Of a DNA stretch of 64,000 nt, positions 45,266-54,471 are shown piece by piece. This DNA is from Marinobacter sp. (GTDB taxonomy: Bacteria; Pseudomonadota; Gammaproteobacteria; Pseudomonadales; Oleiphilaceae): NCBI GenBank assembly GCA_022565395.1, contig JAIUMV010000009.1:62001-126000 (forward strand), in the 5' to 3' direction. The notes beneath the pieces are model-generated. The model was not told the origin of the DNA. It saw only the letters and a list, made by a program, of their open reading frames with translations, and did not search any database. A program made the translations under genes and the position numbers. Position 1 is the first letter of the stretch; every line of letters starts with the position of its first letter.

Positions 45266-47866
45266 TCAAGAACTCGCCACCAAGCCCCGATCAGCATCGG
45301 TACGCCGCCGCCACTGACCGCGGGCAATAAAGATCAGCAACAGTAACGCTGGAATGTAGACCAACTCCTGTGGCGGGCGTGCCTGAGGCACCAGCACACT
45401 GACTATTTCCCAATCAAAGGACATGCCGGCACCCTCAGCAGGGCTGCCCCACTGAACAAAGTCCACCAGCATGCGGCCGTCATCCTCCCGCAGCTCCAGC
45501 CCAACGGCCTGCAGGCGCTCCTCTGGCGTGTCCGCACCCGGCACATAGAACTTCAGGTAGGTGTCCATATCCCGCCCGTCAAAACTCATGCCAGCGGCCC
45601 GCAAGGTCAGTGCTTCATCGGGCGCCACCGCGTCCAGCTTCTGATAAATCACTGTGCCAGGCTGCTCGAGGGTTGGCGGATAGACCATATCCCACCAAAA
45701 ACCCGGGCGGAACAGGGTAAAGGCAATGAGCACCAGAGCCAGGCTCTCCCACTTGCGACTGCGGGTAAACCAGTAACCCTGGGTTGCTGCGGCAAACACC
45801 AACATAGCCAGGATAGCGCTGACCACCGTAACAGCCAGGTCTACCCAGCCTGTCAACCCGATCAGCAGCAACTGGGTGTTGAATATGAACATGAACGGCA
45901 GAATCGCCGTGCGAATATCATAGGTGAACCCCTGAATACCGGTACGGATAGGATCAGCACTGGATATGGCAGCGGCAGCATAGGCCGCCAGTCCCACCGG
46001 CGGCGTATCATCAGCAAGAATGCCAAAGTAAAACACAAACAGGTGCACCGCGATCAGAGGCACGACCAAACCGTGCTGCGCTCCCAGCGTAACGATAACC
46101 GGCGCCATCAGGGTAGACACCACGATATAGTTGGCGGTTGTTGGCAGGCCCATGCCCAGCAACAGGCAGATGAAAGCGGTAAAAATCAGCATCAACATCA
46201 GGTTGCCGCCGGAAATAAACTCCACAAATTCCGTCATCACCAGACCGATACCGGTCAGTGTCACCGTACCGACGACAATACCTGCCGTGGCGGTGGCAAC
46301 ACCAATGCCCACCATGTTACGGCCACCGGTGGCCAATGCATGCAGCAGGTCGTCAACCCCGCGCCTGACCGCAGCGAGGTATCCGTGGCGACGATAGAAA
46401 AAAGCTTTCAGCGGCTGCTGAGTCACCACAATAAAGACCATAAACATTGCTGCCCAGAATGCAGACAGCTGGGGGGACAAGCGCTCAACCGTCAGACACC
46501 ACACCAGCACCATCACCGGCAACAGAAAGTAAAGGCCGGACTTGATGGTGTCTCCGGCCGGTGGCAACTTTGTCAGGTCCTCATCAGGATCATCCACCAA
46601 CTCCGGGAAACGTGTGGAATAGGCCACCAAGGCCACGTAGGCAATGGCCATCAAAAAGGCCAATAACCAGCTGGCAGCATCACCAAACCAGACTTTCAGC
46701 AAGCCAACCCCGTAGTAAACCACCAGCGTCAGCACAATCAAACCAATCAACAACACCACCCAATTCAACAGACGTTGCGCCAGCGTGGGCTTGTGCAGGC
46801 GCTGCACGCCCATCATGCGTAACTTGCAGGCTTCCAGATGCACAATGTAGATCAGCGCCACGTAGGAAATCAGCGCGGGCAGAATCGCGTGTTTGATAAC
46901 CTCCAGATAGGGAATACCTACGTACTCCACCATAAGAAAGGCGGCAGCACCCATGATGGGAGGGGTAAGCTGTCCATTGGTGGACGCGGCCACTTCAATA
47001 GCACCCGCCTTGGTGGCGGGAAAGCCCACCCGCTTCATCAACGGAATGGTAAAGGTACCCGTGGTCACCACATTGGCAATGGATGACCCGGAAATAACTC
47101 CACTCAAACCGCTGGAGACGACCGCCGCTTTGGCCGGCCCACCACGCATATGGCCCAGCAACGCATAGGCTACGCGGATGAAATAATGCCCTGCTCCGGC
47201 CCGCTCCAGCAACGCACCAAACAGAACAAACAGGAAAACGAAGGAGGTGGATACCCCAAGGGCAACCCCAAACACACCCTCGGTGCCCAGCCACTGATGA
47301 GACGCCAGCTTGTTCAGGCTTGCACCGCGGTGGGCAATAACATCAGGCATATAAGGCCCGGCCACAGCGTACCCTATAAACACCATGGCAACGATGGCCA
47401 GGGGTAGACCAAGGGCACGTCGTGTTGCCTCCAGTAACAACACCAGGCCGATAAGAGCCACGACCAGATCAGCTGTGCTGGGATTGCCTGGCCGTGTTGC
47501 CAACTGACTGTAAAAAATATAGAGGTAGGCTGCCGAGAAGGACGCCGCCAGGGCCAGCACCCAATCGTAAACCGGCACCCGGGTAACCTGACGCCCACGC
47601 ACCATCGGGAAAGCGGCGAAAGCCAAAAAGGTGGCAAAGGCCAAATGGATGGAGCGGGCCTCGGTGGAATTGAAAACGCCGAAATTAAAGATAAAAGGTA
47701 GCGGCGACGCTATCCATAGCTGAAATAGAGACCACAGCAGGGGTACGACAAACAGGATAACACCTGCAGCGCCCACCGGCCGTCGCCCACCCGTCTCCAC
47801 CTGCATGACCTGATCACTGGTCACGGCGGTACGACTGGGCGAAGTCTCGTTGCTTTGACTTCCCAT
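45266..47866 (-). CDS. TRAP transporter fused permease (DctQM, TAXI type)
   Basis: An 866-residue membrane protein fusing the 4-helix DctQ-like and 12-helix DctM-like parts. The DctM core shows GGPAKAAVVSSGLSGVISGS, then GQLTPPIMGAAAFLM and ADDTPPVGLAAYAA. A C-terminal region of about 150 residues (KFYVPGADTPEERLQAV, FVQWGSPAEGAG) matches the DUF3394 tail of TAXI-type permeases. It imports an organic acid with Na+; the substrate is unknown. The binding-protein gene lies directly upstream. Confidence 0.93.
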   Translation of the reverse strand: MGSQSNETSPSRTAVTSDQVMQVETGGRRPVGAAGVILFVVPLLWSLFQLWIASPLPFIFNFGVFNSTEARSIHLAFATFLAFAAFPMVRGRQVTRVPVYDWVLALAASFSAAYLYIFYSQLATRPGNPSTADLVVALIGLVLLLEATRRALGLPLAIVAMVFIGYAVAGPYMPDVIAHRGASLNKLASHQWLGTEGVFGVALGVSTSFVFLFVLFGALLERAGAGHYFIRVAYALLGHMRGGPAKAAVVSSGLSGVISGSSIANVVTTGTFTIPLMKRVGFPATKAGAIEVAASTNGQLTPPIMGAAAFLMVEYVGIPYLEVIKHAILPALISYVALIYIVHLEACKLRMMGVQRLHKPTLAQRLLNWVVLLIGLIVLTLVVYYGVGLLKVWFGDAASWLLAFLMAIAYVALVAYSTRFPELVDDPDEDLTKLPPAGDTIKSGLYFLLPVMVLVWCLTVERLSPQLSAFWAAMFMVFIVVTQQPLKAFFYRRHGYLAAVRRGVDDLLHALATGGRNMVGIGVATATAGIVVGTVTLTGIGLVMTEFVEFISGGNLMLMLIFTAFICLLLGMGLPTTANYIVVSTLMAPVIVTLGAQHGLVVPLIAVHLFVFYFGILADDTPPVGLAAYAAAAISSADPIRTGIQGFTYDIRTAILPFMFIFNTQLLLIGLTGWVDLAVTVVSAILAMLVFAAATQGYWFTRSRKWESLALVLIAFTLFRPGFWWDMVYPPTLEQPGTVIYQKLDAVAPDEALTLRAAGMSFDGRDMDTYLKFYVPGADTPEERLQAVGLELREDDGRMLVDFVQWGSPAEGAGMSFDWEIVSVLVPQARPPQELVYIPALLLLIFIARGQWRRRTDADRGLVASS

Positions 47867-47954
47867 GTGATTACAACCTGACTATCTGGAATCTGGAATC
47901 AAGCCACGGCTTCACTGTTAAACGCAATGAGGCCGTGGCCATTCGGAGGCCGGA

Positions 47955-48935
47955 TTAAAGCAGCCCCGCTTCCTTGAAGTAACGCTCAGCGCCCGGGTGC
48001 AAGGGGGCAGACAAGGCATTGGTTGCCATGCCCTTACGGTCCAGGTTGCCAAAGGCAGGATGCAGGCGTTTGAAACTGTCAAAGTTCTCAAACACTGCCT
48101 TAACCACCTGATAGACGACTTCATCACTGACGTCGGCGGTGGTTACAAAAGTGGCGGCGACACCGAATGTGGTTACGTCGGCGTCATTGCCCCGATACAT
48201 GCCACCGGGGATGGTCGCCTGCGTGTAGTATGGGTTGTCAGCGATAATTTTGCGGGTAGCTGCATTATTGACTTCAACAATCACACTGTCACAGGACGTC
48301 GTGGCTTCCTTGATAGCACCGGACGGGTGCCCCACGGTGTAGAAGAAGGCGTCAATATTGCCATCACAAAGGGCCCGGGACTGCTCTGCGGCGCGCAACT
48401 CAGCCGCCAGAGAGAATTTGGCCGGGGTCCAGTTCATGGCAGAGAACAGAACTTCAGCCGTAGCTCGCTGACCGCTGCCGGGATTACCAATGCTTACGCG
48501 CTTACCTTCCAGGTCCTCAAACTTGCGGATACCGGAACGGCGACTGGCCACCACAGTGAACGGCTCAGGATGCAATGAGAAAACCGCCCGCAACTTCTCG
48601 TTGGCACCGGCATTCTCAAACTCACTGGTACCGTGATAGGCATGGTATTGCCAATCAGACTGCACCACCGCCAGATCGAGCTCATTGTTGGCCAAGGCGT
48701 TCAGGTTGTAGATGGAGCCGCCGGTACTCTCCACCGAACAACGAATACCGTGATCCTTGCGGTTCATGTTGACCAGACGGCAGATGGCACCACCCGCCGG
48801 ATAGTAAACACCTGTAACACCACCTGTACCAATGGTCATGAATTGCTGCTCATTGGCTGTTGCCTGCACGGCAGCGGTACCAAGGCCAACAGCTGCCACC
48901 AGCGCCAGATAAGAGCTTTTGAATCGAGTTGCCAT
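47955..48935 (-). CDS. TAXI family TRAP solute-binding protein
   Basis: A 326-residue periplasmic protein: a signal peptide to about residue 27, then MTIGTGGVTGVYYPAGGAIC, GSIYNLNALANNELDLAVVQ and GKRVSIGNPGSGQRATAEV, all typical of the TAXI family. It captures the substrate for the fused permease encoded 88 bases downstream. Confidence 0.94.
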   Translation of the reverse strand: MATRFKSSYLALVAAVGLGTAAVQATANEQQFMTIGTGGVTGVYYPAGGAICRLVNMNRKDHGIRCSVESTGGSIYNLNALANNELDLAVVQSDWQYHAYHGTSEFENAGANEKLRAVFSLHPEPFTVVASRRSGIRKFEDLEGKRVSIGNPGSGQRATAEVLFSAMNWTPAKFSLAAELRAAEQSRALCDGNIDAFFYTVGHPSGAIKEATTSCDSVIVEVNNAATRKIIADNPYYTQATIPGGMYRGNDADVTTFGVAATFVTTADVSDEVVYQVVKAVFENFDSFKRLHPAFGNLDRKGMATNALSAPLHPGAERYFKEAGLL

Positions 48936-49090
48936 AATCCATTCCTTTTATTATTGCCAAATCACCGGGATGCCGGGGCCATAGGCCTCGGACAGGGACT
49001 TTTACACGATAGCCCATGGTGATTGTTAAATAAAGCTAACGACTTGCTTTCACACCTTAAAAGTCAAAAGCTAACCATTTGAATGCGAAC

Positions 49091-49119
49091 AAAAAAGGGG
49101 CGTATCTCTACGCCCCTTT
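49091..49119 (-). terminator. Terminator after the RND transporter gene
   Basis: Perfect 11-bp stem (49094-49104 with 49109-49119), loop TCTC, and a T-run on the minus strand, six bases after the stop. Confidence 0.9.
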
Positions 49120-49124
49120 CTGTG

Positions 49125-51530
49125 TCAGCCAGCGGACTGCTGTTTCAGCTGCGCCGCTCGCGCCTTGGCGACCATCTTGTCAGGCCGCAACAGGAAGCGC
49201 GCCAGTGCCGGCAGTAGCCAGATCGAGCCAATCATGTTCCAGAGGAACATGAAGAACAACAACAGACCCATATCTGCCTGGAACTTGATGGGGGAGAATA
49301 TCCAGGTCACGACACCCAGACCCAGGGTCACACCGGTGAACATCACCGCCTTACCCGTGGAGCGCAAGGTTTCGTAGTAAGCGTCCTGGAGTGTCTTGCC
49401 TTCAAGCAGGAACTTCTCAAGCTTACTGTAGATATAGATACCGTAGTCCACCCCTATACCGACACCCAGAGCGATAACAGGCAGCGTTGCCACCTTAACA
49501 CCGATGCCGGATACGGCCATGATGGCCTCACACAAGATCGAGGTCAGACCCAGCGGCACCACGATACATAGCACCGCACGTATAGAACGGAAGGTCAGCA
49601 GACACAACAAGCTCACCACGCTGTAGACCATGATCAACATCAGGTTCTTGGCACTGGAGATGACCTGGTTCGTTGCGGCCTCCACACCGGCGTTACCTGC
49701 CGCCAGCAGGAATTCATGCTGGTCATTGCTGTAACGCTCGGAGAATTCAGCCACGACATCAACAACCGTCTGCAACGTTTCTGCCTTATGGTCTTCCAGG
49801 AACACCAGTACCGGCGTCAGGCTACAGTCAGTATTGATTAGACCTGCCGGCGCCTCACGGATAGAGGCATTGATAATGGTCTGGTTACGGGACAGCTCGT
49901 ACCACTTCCAATTGCCCTCGTTCAGTGCCCGGGTCACCGCTTTTGACAGGTCAGCCAACGACGCGGTGGACTGCACGCCACGGGTGTTCATCAACTCCCA
50001 TTGCAGCCGGTCCATCGCGGTGAGCACCGGATACTGGGTGCACTGCTCGGTGGGCGTGCGCACCATAACCACCATGACATCAGCACTGGTGGAGTAATTG
50101 CGGATAATGTAGGCGTTATCCAGGTTGTAGCGGGAGTCCGGGCGCAGCTCCGGTGCACCTTCGTCCAGATCACCAATCTGCAGATCCTGTTTGTAATAAA
50201 GCCCAAGACCCAGACCGATAACGGCAATCAGCAAGGAGATAGGCGCCACACCAGGATGGGCGAAGTAGGACATGATGCGCCATTTGCGGTCCTGTTTGGG
50301 ACCATGGTTTTGCACATGCTTGATACCGCCATGGGTGATCCCGATGTAGGACATGGTGAGCGGCGTAAGTACCAGGTTGGTCAGGATGATGATGGCAACA
50401 CCCAGACCCGCCGCGACGGCCAGGTCACGAATAACATCAATCTCAATAAACAACAGCGTCAGGAAGCCGAAGGCGTCTGACACCAGCGCCAGGATGCCCG
50501 GGATGTAAAGGGCGCGGAATGCCAGCCGCGCCGAGGTCATGGCATCAAAACCCTTGCCAGCCTCAATAGCCATGGCGTTGATAACCTGAACACCATGACT
50601 GATGGCGATTGCAAACACCAGGAAGGGCACCAGAACGGAGTATGGATCAAGCCCATAACCCAACAGACGCAATGCACCCAACTGCCAGAATACGGCCACG
50701 ATGGCTGAGAATACCGGGATCAAGGTACCCGCAATACAACGTGAATAGGCGAACAGCAACAACGTGGTCAGTACGATGGTAATGGCTGCGAACCAGGCAA
50801 TGGCACCGATACCCTCAATGAGGTCGCCGACTTTCTTGGCAAAACCCACAATGTGGATCTGGACGTTCGGGTTCAACTCCTGATACTTGTTGCGTACCTT
50901 TTCTTCCAGGTCTTTCGAAAACTGGGCGTAATCCAGCGATTCACCGGTTTCCGGATCCCGCTCGTACAGTGGCGCATAGACAATTGTGGAGCGGAAGTTA
51001 TCCGAGACCAAACGGCCCACTTCGTTGGAGCGCAGCACGTTCTGCCGCAGATCATCCAGTGCCCGCTCGGAGCCGTCATAACCATCGGGAATGACGGTAC
51101 CGCCCTGGAACCCCTGCTCTGTCACCTCCACCCAGCGGACGTTGGACGTCCATAGCGACCGCAGACCCGAGCGATCAACCCCATTGAGGAAGAACACTTC
51201 ATCAGTAATCTGCTGCAGCGTTTCCATATACTCCTGGGTAAAGATGTCGCCTTCCTTCACCGCCACCGCGATACGAACGAAGTTACCCAGGTTCTCGAGA
51301 TCGTCCTGATGATTCATCATGTTGACGATGTAGGGGTGCTCCAGCGGGATCATCCGCTCGAAGCTGGCGTCAGGCTGGATCTTTATCGCGTTATAGCCAA
51401 GAAACAGCGTGATAATGGCGAACAGCGCCAGAATGGGGACACGATTGTTGAAAATGACGCGCTCCAGGAAAGGCTCAGCCTTCGGCGTCAGGAAAAAGTG
51501 CTCACCCTTGTCATGTCTGGGGTTAGACAT
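49125..51530 (-). CDS. RND/MMPL-family efflux transporter
   Basis: An 801-residue membrane protein with two repeats of one helix, a large periplasmic loop (about residues 55-220 and 430-610) and five helices. The core motif reads GVGIGVDYGIYIYSKLEKFL, typical of MMPL proteins. The group lacks known substrates; members next to DUF1329/YCF48 genes are proposed to move lipids or hydrophobic compounds. It is downstream of the YCF48-like gene by 47 bases and is probably cotranscribed. Confidence 0.9.
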   Translation of the reverse strand: MSNPRHDKGEHFFLTPKAEPFLERVIFNNRVPILALFAIITLFLGYNAIKIQPDASFERMIPLEHPYIVNMMNHQDDLENLGNFVRIAVAVKEGDIFTQEYMETLQQITDEVFFLNGVDRSGLRSLWTSNVRWVEVTEQGFQGGTVIPDGYDGSERALDDLRQNVLRSNEVGRLVSDNFRSTIVYAPLYERDPETGESLDYAQFSKDLEEKVRNKYQELNPNVQIHIVGFAKKVGDLIEGIGAIAWFAAITIVLTTLLLFAYSRCIAGTLIPVFSAIVAVFWQLGALRLLGYGLDPYSVLVPFLVFAIAISHGVQVINAMAIEAGKGFDAMTSARLAFRALYIPGILALVSDAFGFLTLLFIEIDVIRDLAVAAGLGVAIIILTNLVLTPLTMSYIGITHGGIKHVQNHGPKQDRKWRIMSYFAHPGVAPISLLIAVIGLGLGLYYKQDLQIGDLDEGAPELRPDSRYNLDNAYIIRNYSTSADVMVVMVRTPTEQCTQYPVLTAMDRLQWELMNTRGVQSTASLADLSKAVTRALNEGNWKWYELSRNQTIINASIREAPAGLINTDCSLTPVLVFLEDHKAETLQTVVDVVAEFSERYSNDQHEFLLAAGNAGVEAATNQVISSAKNLMLIMVYSVVSLLCLLTFRSIRAVLCIVVPLGLTSILCEAIMAVSGIGVKVATLPVIALGVGIGVDYGIYIYSKLEKFLLEGKTLQDAYYETLRSTGKAVMFTGVTLGLGVVTWIFSPIKFQADMGLLLFFMFLWNMIGSIWLLPALARFLLRPDKMVAKARAAQLKQQSAG

Positions 51531-51577
51531 TCAATGACCCTCTTGATTCATTCTTCTGTAGTCACGTCAGGGCGTGA

Positions 51578-52723
51578 TTATTGAGTTCTGCCACGTGCGT
51601 CAGTATGCAACACGCCATGCTCGCCAAACAGGATGAGCTGCTCCGCATTAACCGGCACCACCGCCATTACGTCGTCACGGTCATCGCGGAACTGGCCGCG
51701 GAAGGACTGACCACTGTTGGTGCTGGTCAGCACAAGCCCGTTATTGCCCACCAATATGATGCGACCATCAGCAGCGACTGCGCCGCTGTTCAGGGTGGCG
51801 CGCAGGTCGGAGGCAACAGACTGCCAGTTACGGCCCAGGTCCGTAGACTGGAAGATATTGCCACGCAGGCCGAACACGACAATCTCATTGACGTTACCCG
51901 TGCCGGTGACACCAAACAGGGACCCTGAGTAGGGGCTCTCGACGGCAGTCCAACTGTCGCCGTTGTCGGTGGACACATGAATCATGCCAGCCTCGCCCAC
52001 AATCACCAGGGCTCCGCCACCGATCTGCGCCATCTGGTTAAGGTGGAAACGCTCCGGATTGTCGAGGGTATGCGCCTGATCTGACCAGGTTTCCCCGCCA
52101 TCCTCAGTGCGCAGCAACATGCCATACGCACCAATCACAAAGCCACGCTGGTCATCTTCGAACCAGACATCAAGCATGGGATTGACCGGCCCCACATCCT
52201 GGTCGGCTTCCATATTTCCCAGAGAAAACTGTAAATCGTCCAGCAGGAACTCGAGGTCGGCACGCTCGTCATCGTCGGCCTCTTCGATGCGCATTTCCAG
52301 ATCTTCGATTTTCTCTTCAAGACCTGCGATGGCCAGCCTGGCAGCTTTATTGCCATCCATCTGCAATGTCCAGCTGGCACCGCCATCGCTGGAATGCAAA
52401 ATGACCCCACTGTGACCTACAGCCCAGCCGTGGGTTGGCGTCGGGAAGTGCACACCCGTCAGAGTCAGGGACACGGGCACTTCACCCTGAGTCCAGGTTC
52501 GTCCCTTGTCATCGGAGAAGATGATATGCCCCCGCGCACCGACAGCAACGATACGTTCGCCTGCCGCAGATACATCTGTAAGCAGATGACTGGGTGCCAG
52601 CAGTGTGGGACGAGCCGGCGTTTCCAGCACATCACTGACAGCCACCGCAAACTGCGGGGCAAACGCCAGCGACGCGCTCAGGCAAACCGCTCCGATTGTC
52701 CTGTTTGAAAACCAATTAGCCAT
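51578..52723 (-). CDS. YCF48-like beta-propeller protein
   Basis: A 381-residue exported protein with a signal peptide and repeats of the BNR/YCF48 type (FSDDKGRTW, SSDGGASWT, RTEDGGETW, STDNGDSWT, STDLGRNW). An acidic coiled-coil segment of about 50 residues (LEEKIEDLEMRIEEADDDER) interrupts the propeller near residue 135. YCF48 proteins assist photosystem II in phototrophs; this one is in a non-photosynthetic envelope cluster, and its role is unknown. Confidence 0.88.
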   Translation of the reverse strand: MANWFSNRTIGAVCLSASLAFAPQFAVAVSDVLETPARPTLLAPSHLLTDVSAAGERIVAVGARGHIIFSDDKGRTWTQGEVPVSLTLTGVHFPTPTHGWAVGHSGVILHSSDGGASWTLQMDGNKAARLAIAGLEEKIEDLEMRIEEADDDERADLEFLLDDLQFSLGNMEADQDVGPVNPMLDVWFEDDQRGFVIGAYGMLLRTEDGGETWSDQAHTLDNPERFHLNQMAQIGGGALVIVGEAGMIHVSTDNGDSWTAVESPYSGSLFGVTGTGNVNEIVVFGLRGNIFQSTDLGRNWQSVASDLRATLNSGAVAADGRIILVGNNGLVLTSTNSGQSFRGQFRDDRDDVMAVVPVNAEQLILFGEHGVLHTDARGRTQ

Positions 52724-52892
52724 TCAGATTGCCTTTATGTTTGTTGACTCAGTGATCTGATCAGTCCTGCTGATTCTTATCGCTACTTAAACACAAATGC
52801 CAGCCTCCCAACGGGAGGCCAGCATCGTGATTCCTACCAGACGATGAAATCCGCCAAAACGTTCACTTTAAGAGCCTCCCTGCCCACGACGC

Positions 52893-54281
52893 TTAGCGGA
52901 TACTTCTCCTGCGCAGAGCGGCAGGAGAAAATTCCCGGGGATTGGGAATAGCATCTGTAAAGATCCGGGTATTCGGCTCTTCTGTGTCCAGCCCCTGAAC
53001 ATGGTAACGACGCGCCTGCAGGTCATGGAACACCTCCAGCACAGTCCAGGTGCCCGGCAGCTCATAGTAGTTCTTGGCAATACCAAAAGTCACCCGCCAA
53101 AGTTCACCGCGACCGTCGTACTGGTCCACTAACAGCGTATTCCAGCTATCCGCATCCACATAAAAACGGCGTTTGGCGTAGATATGGCGCGCACCTTCCC
53201 GCAACGTCGCTTCCACCACGTGCACGCGATGCAGCTCCCAACGGGTCAGGTCTGGGTTGACATGAGACACACCCAGAATCTCGCGATAAGGCGTGCCTTG
53301 CTGGCCGATCCGATAGTTGTTGTAGGGCACGTAGATTTCCCGCATACCCTCGTAACGCCAGTTGTAGCGGTCCAGGGCACCGTTGAAAATATCCGTGTCG
53401 TCAGCCGTCCGCAGATTGTCAGCAGCTGCAATGGGAGAGTCATAGCCCAGGTTGGGCGCGCGCCGCACGCGACGCTGACCAGCGTTGTAGCCCCAGCCAT
53501 TACGCGGGTCAATCTGCTGGTTCATGGTCTCATGCACCAGAATCGCACCGCCCGCCAGACGCGGCGGTGACAAGGTGAAGCTCAGATAATAGAAGATAAC
53601 GTTATCAATCGTTTCTTCTGACCCTTCAGGGTTGTAGAAATTAAAAAAGACTTCCTGCTGTGAGGTAACCAGGCTGTAGTCACCGTTCCGCTGAACGGCC
53701 ACTTCACTGGCCCGGCGTGTGCCGGAAATGCCACGCCAACGCGTCAGGTGGTTCCAGATGACCTGATAGGCCTTATCTTCATCGCTACCATGCAGGATCG
53801 GGAAGGGGTAGCCACCATAAGCACCGGAAATCCCCGCACCATCTGCGACAACCTGGGCCGTGACGGCATTTCTGCGGGTGTTTTCAGCAACCCAGTCAGG
53901 TACCGCATGGGTACGGCGTGACTGGTAAACCGGAATCCGGAAGGTCGTCGGGTAGGTCTCCAGCATCGCCCGAAGGCCATCCGTCAGGTGCTCGTCATGC
54001 TCTTGCATGTTGCGGGCATCGACTGTGAACAGCACCTGATCATCAGGAAAAGGATCAATATGATGCTGGCCGGAGCCACGATAACCGGCGGGTGGCGTGG
54101 TCAAGCCGCCCGTCCAGGGTGGGATGGTGCCGGCCTCATTGCCAGCCATCGGTGAGCCAAAAGGTGTCAGGTCATTGCCCAGGCGGGCGGCTTCACGAGC
54201 CGACACACCAGCGTGAGCATCCGCAGCGGCCAAAGCAAGGGTGAGCAAGCCGCCATAAAGCCATTTTTTGTTCTTTGTCAT
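52893..54281 (-). CDS. DUF1329 outer-membrane-lipid-type protein
   Basis: A 462-residue exported protein. ATG at 54279-54281 gives a signal peptide (LLTLALAAADAHA); seven residues upstream are dropped. The body shows LTPFGSPMAGNEAGTIPPWT, the DUF1329 start, and NGWGYNAGQRRVRRAPNLGY, a fold related to LolA/LolB-type lipid carriers. The family sits with DUF1302, YCF48 and RND genes; no DUF1302 gene is in the window. A possible weak terminator lies at about 52799-52825 (reading toward the YCF48 gene). Confidence 0.88.
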   Translation of the reverse strand: MTKNKKWLYGGLLTLALAAADAHAGVSAREAARLGNDLTPFGSPMAGNEAGTIPPWTGGLTTPPAGYRGSGQHHIDPFPDDQVLFTVDARNMQEHDEHLTDGLRAMLETYPTTFRIPVYQSRRTHAVPDWVAENTRRNAVTAQVVADGAGISGAYGGYPFPILHGSDEDKAYQVIWNHLTRWRGISGTRRASEVAVQRNGDYSLVTSQQEVFFNFYNPEGSEETIDNVIFYYLSFTLSPPRLAGGAILVHETMNQQIDPRNGWGYNAGQRRVRRAPNLGYDSPIAAADNLRTADDTDIFNGALDRYNWRYEGMREIYVPYNNYRIGQQGTPYREILGVSHVNPDLTRWELHRVHVVEATLREGARHIYAKRRFYVDADSWNTLLVDQYDGRGELWRVTFGIAKNYYELPGTWTVLEVFHDLQARRYHVQGLDTEEPNTRIFTDAIPNPREFSPAALRRRSIR

Positions 54282-54471
54282 TGCATCGGACCCTACATGC
54301 ACGATTGTCTGGGGCCTTACGTGAGACCCCGTTGTTGTATACCACGCGGGATAATGCTTAAGCGTAGCCGATCAAGACTCAAATGCCATCAGTCTAAAGT
54401 GCGATTTTGTTTCAATTCGCAACCCGGACGCAAGAATGTCAGGGCTTGCAGGGCGCACAACCCCGCCTCCA

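Noticed and set aside
52799-52825. Hairpin after the DUF1329 gene as terminator
   Set aside because: The stem is only seven bases with an interrupted T-run; it may be weak and I did not list it separately.
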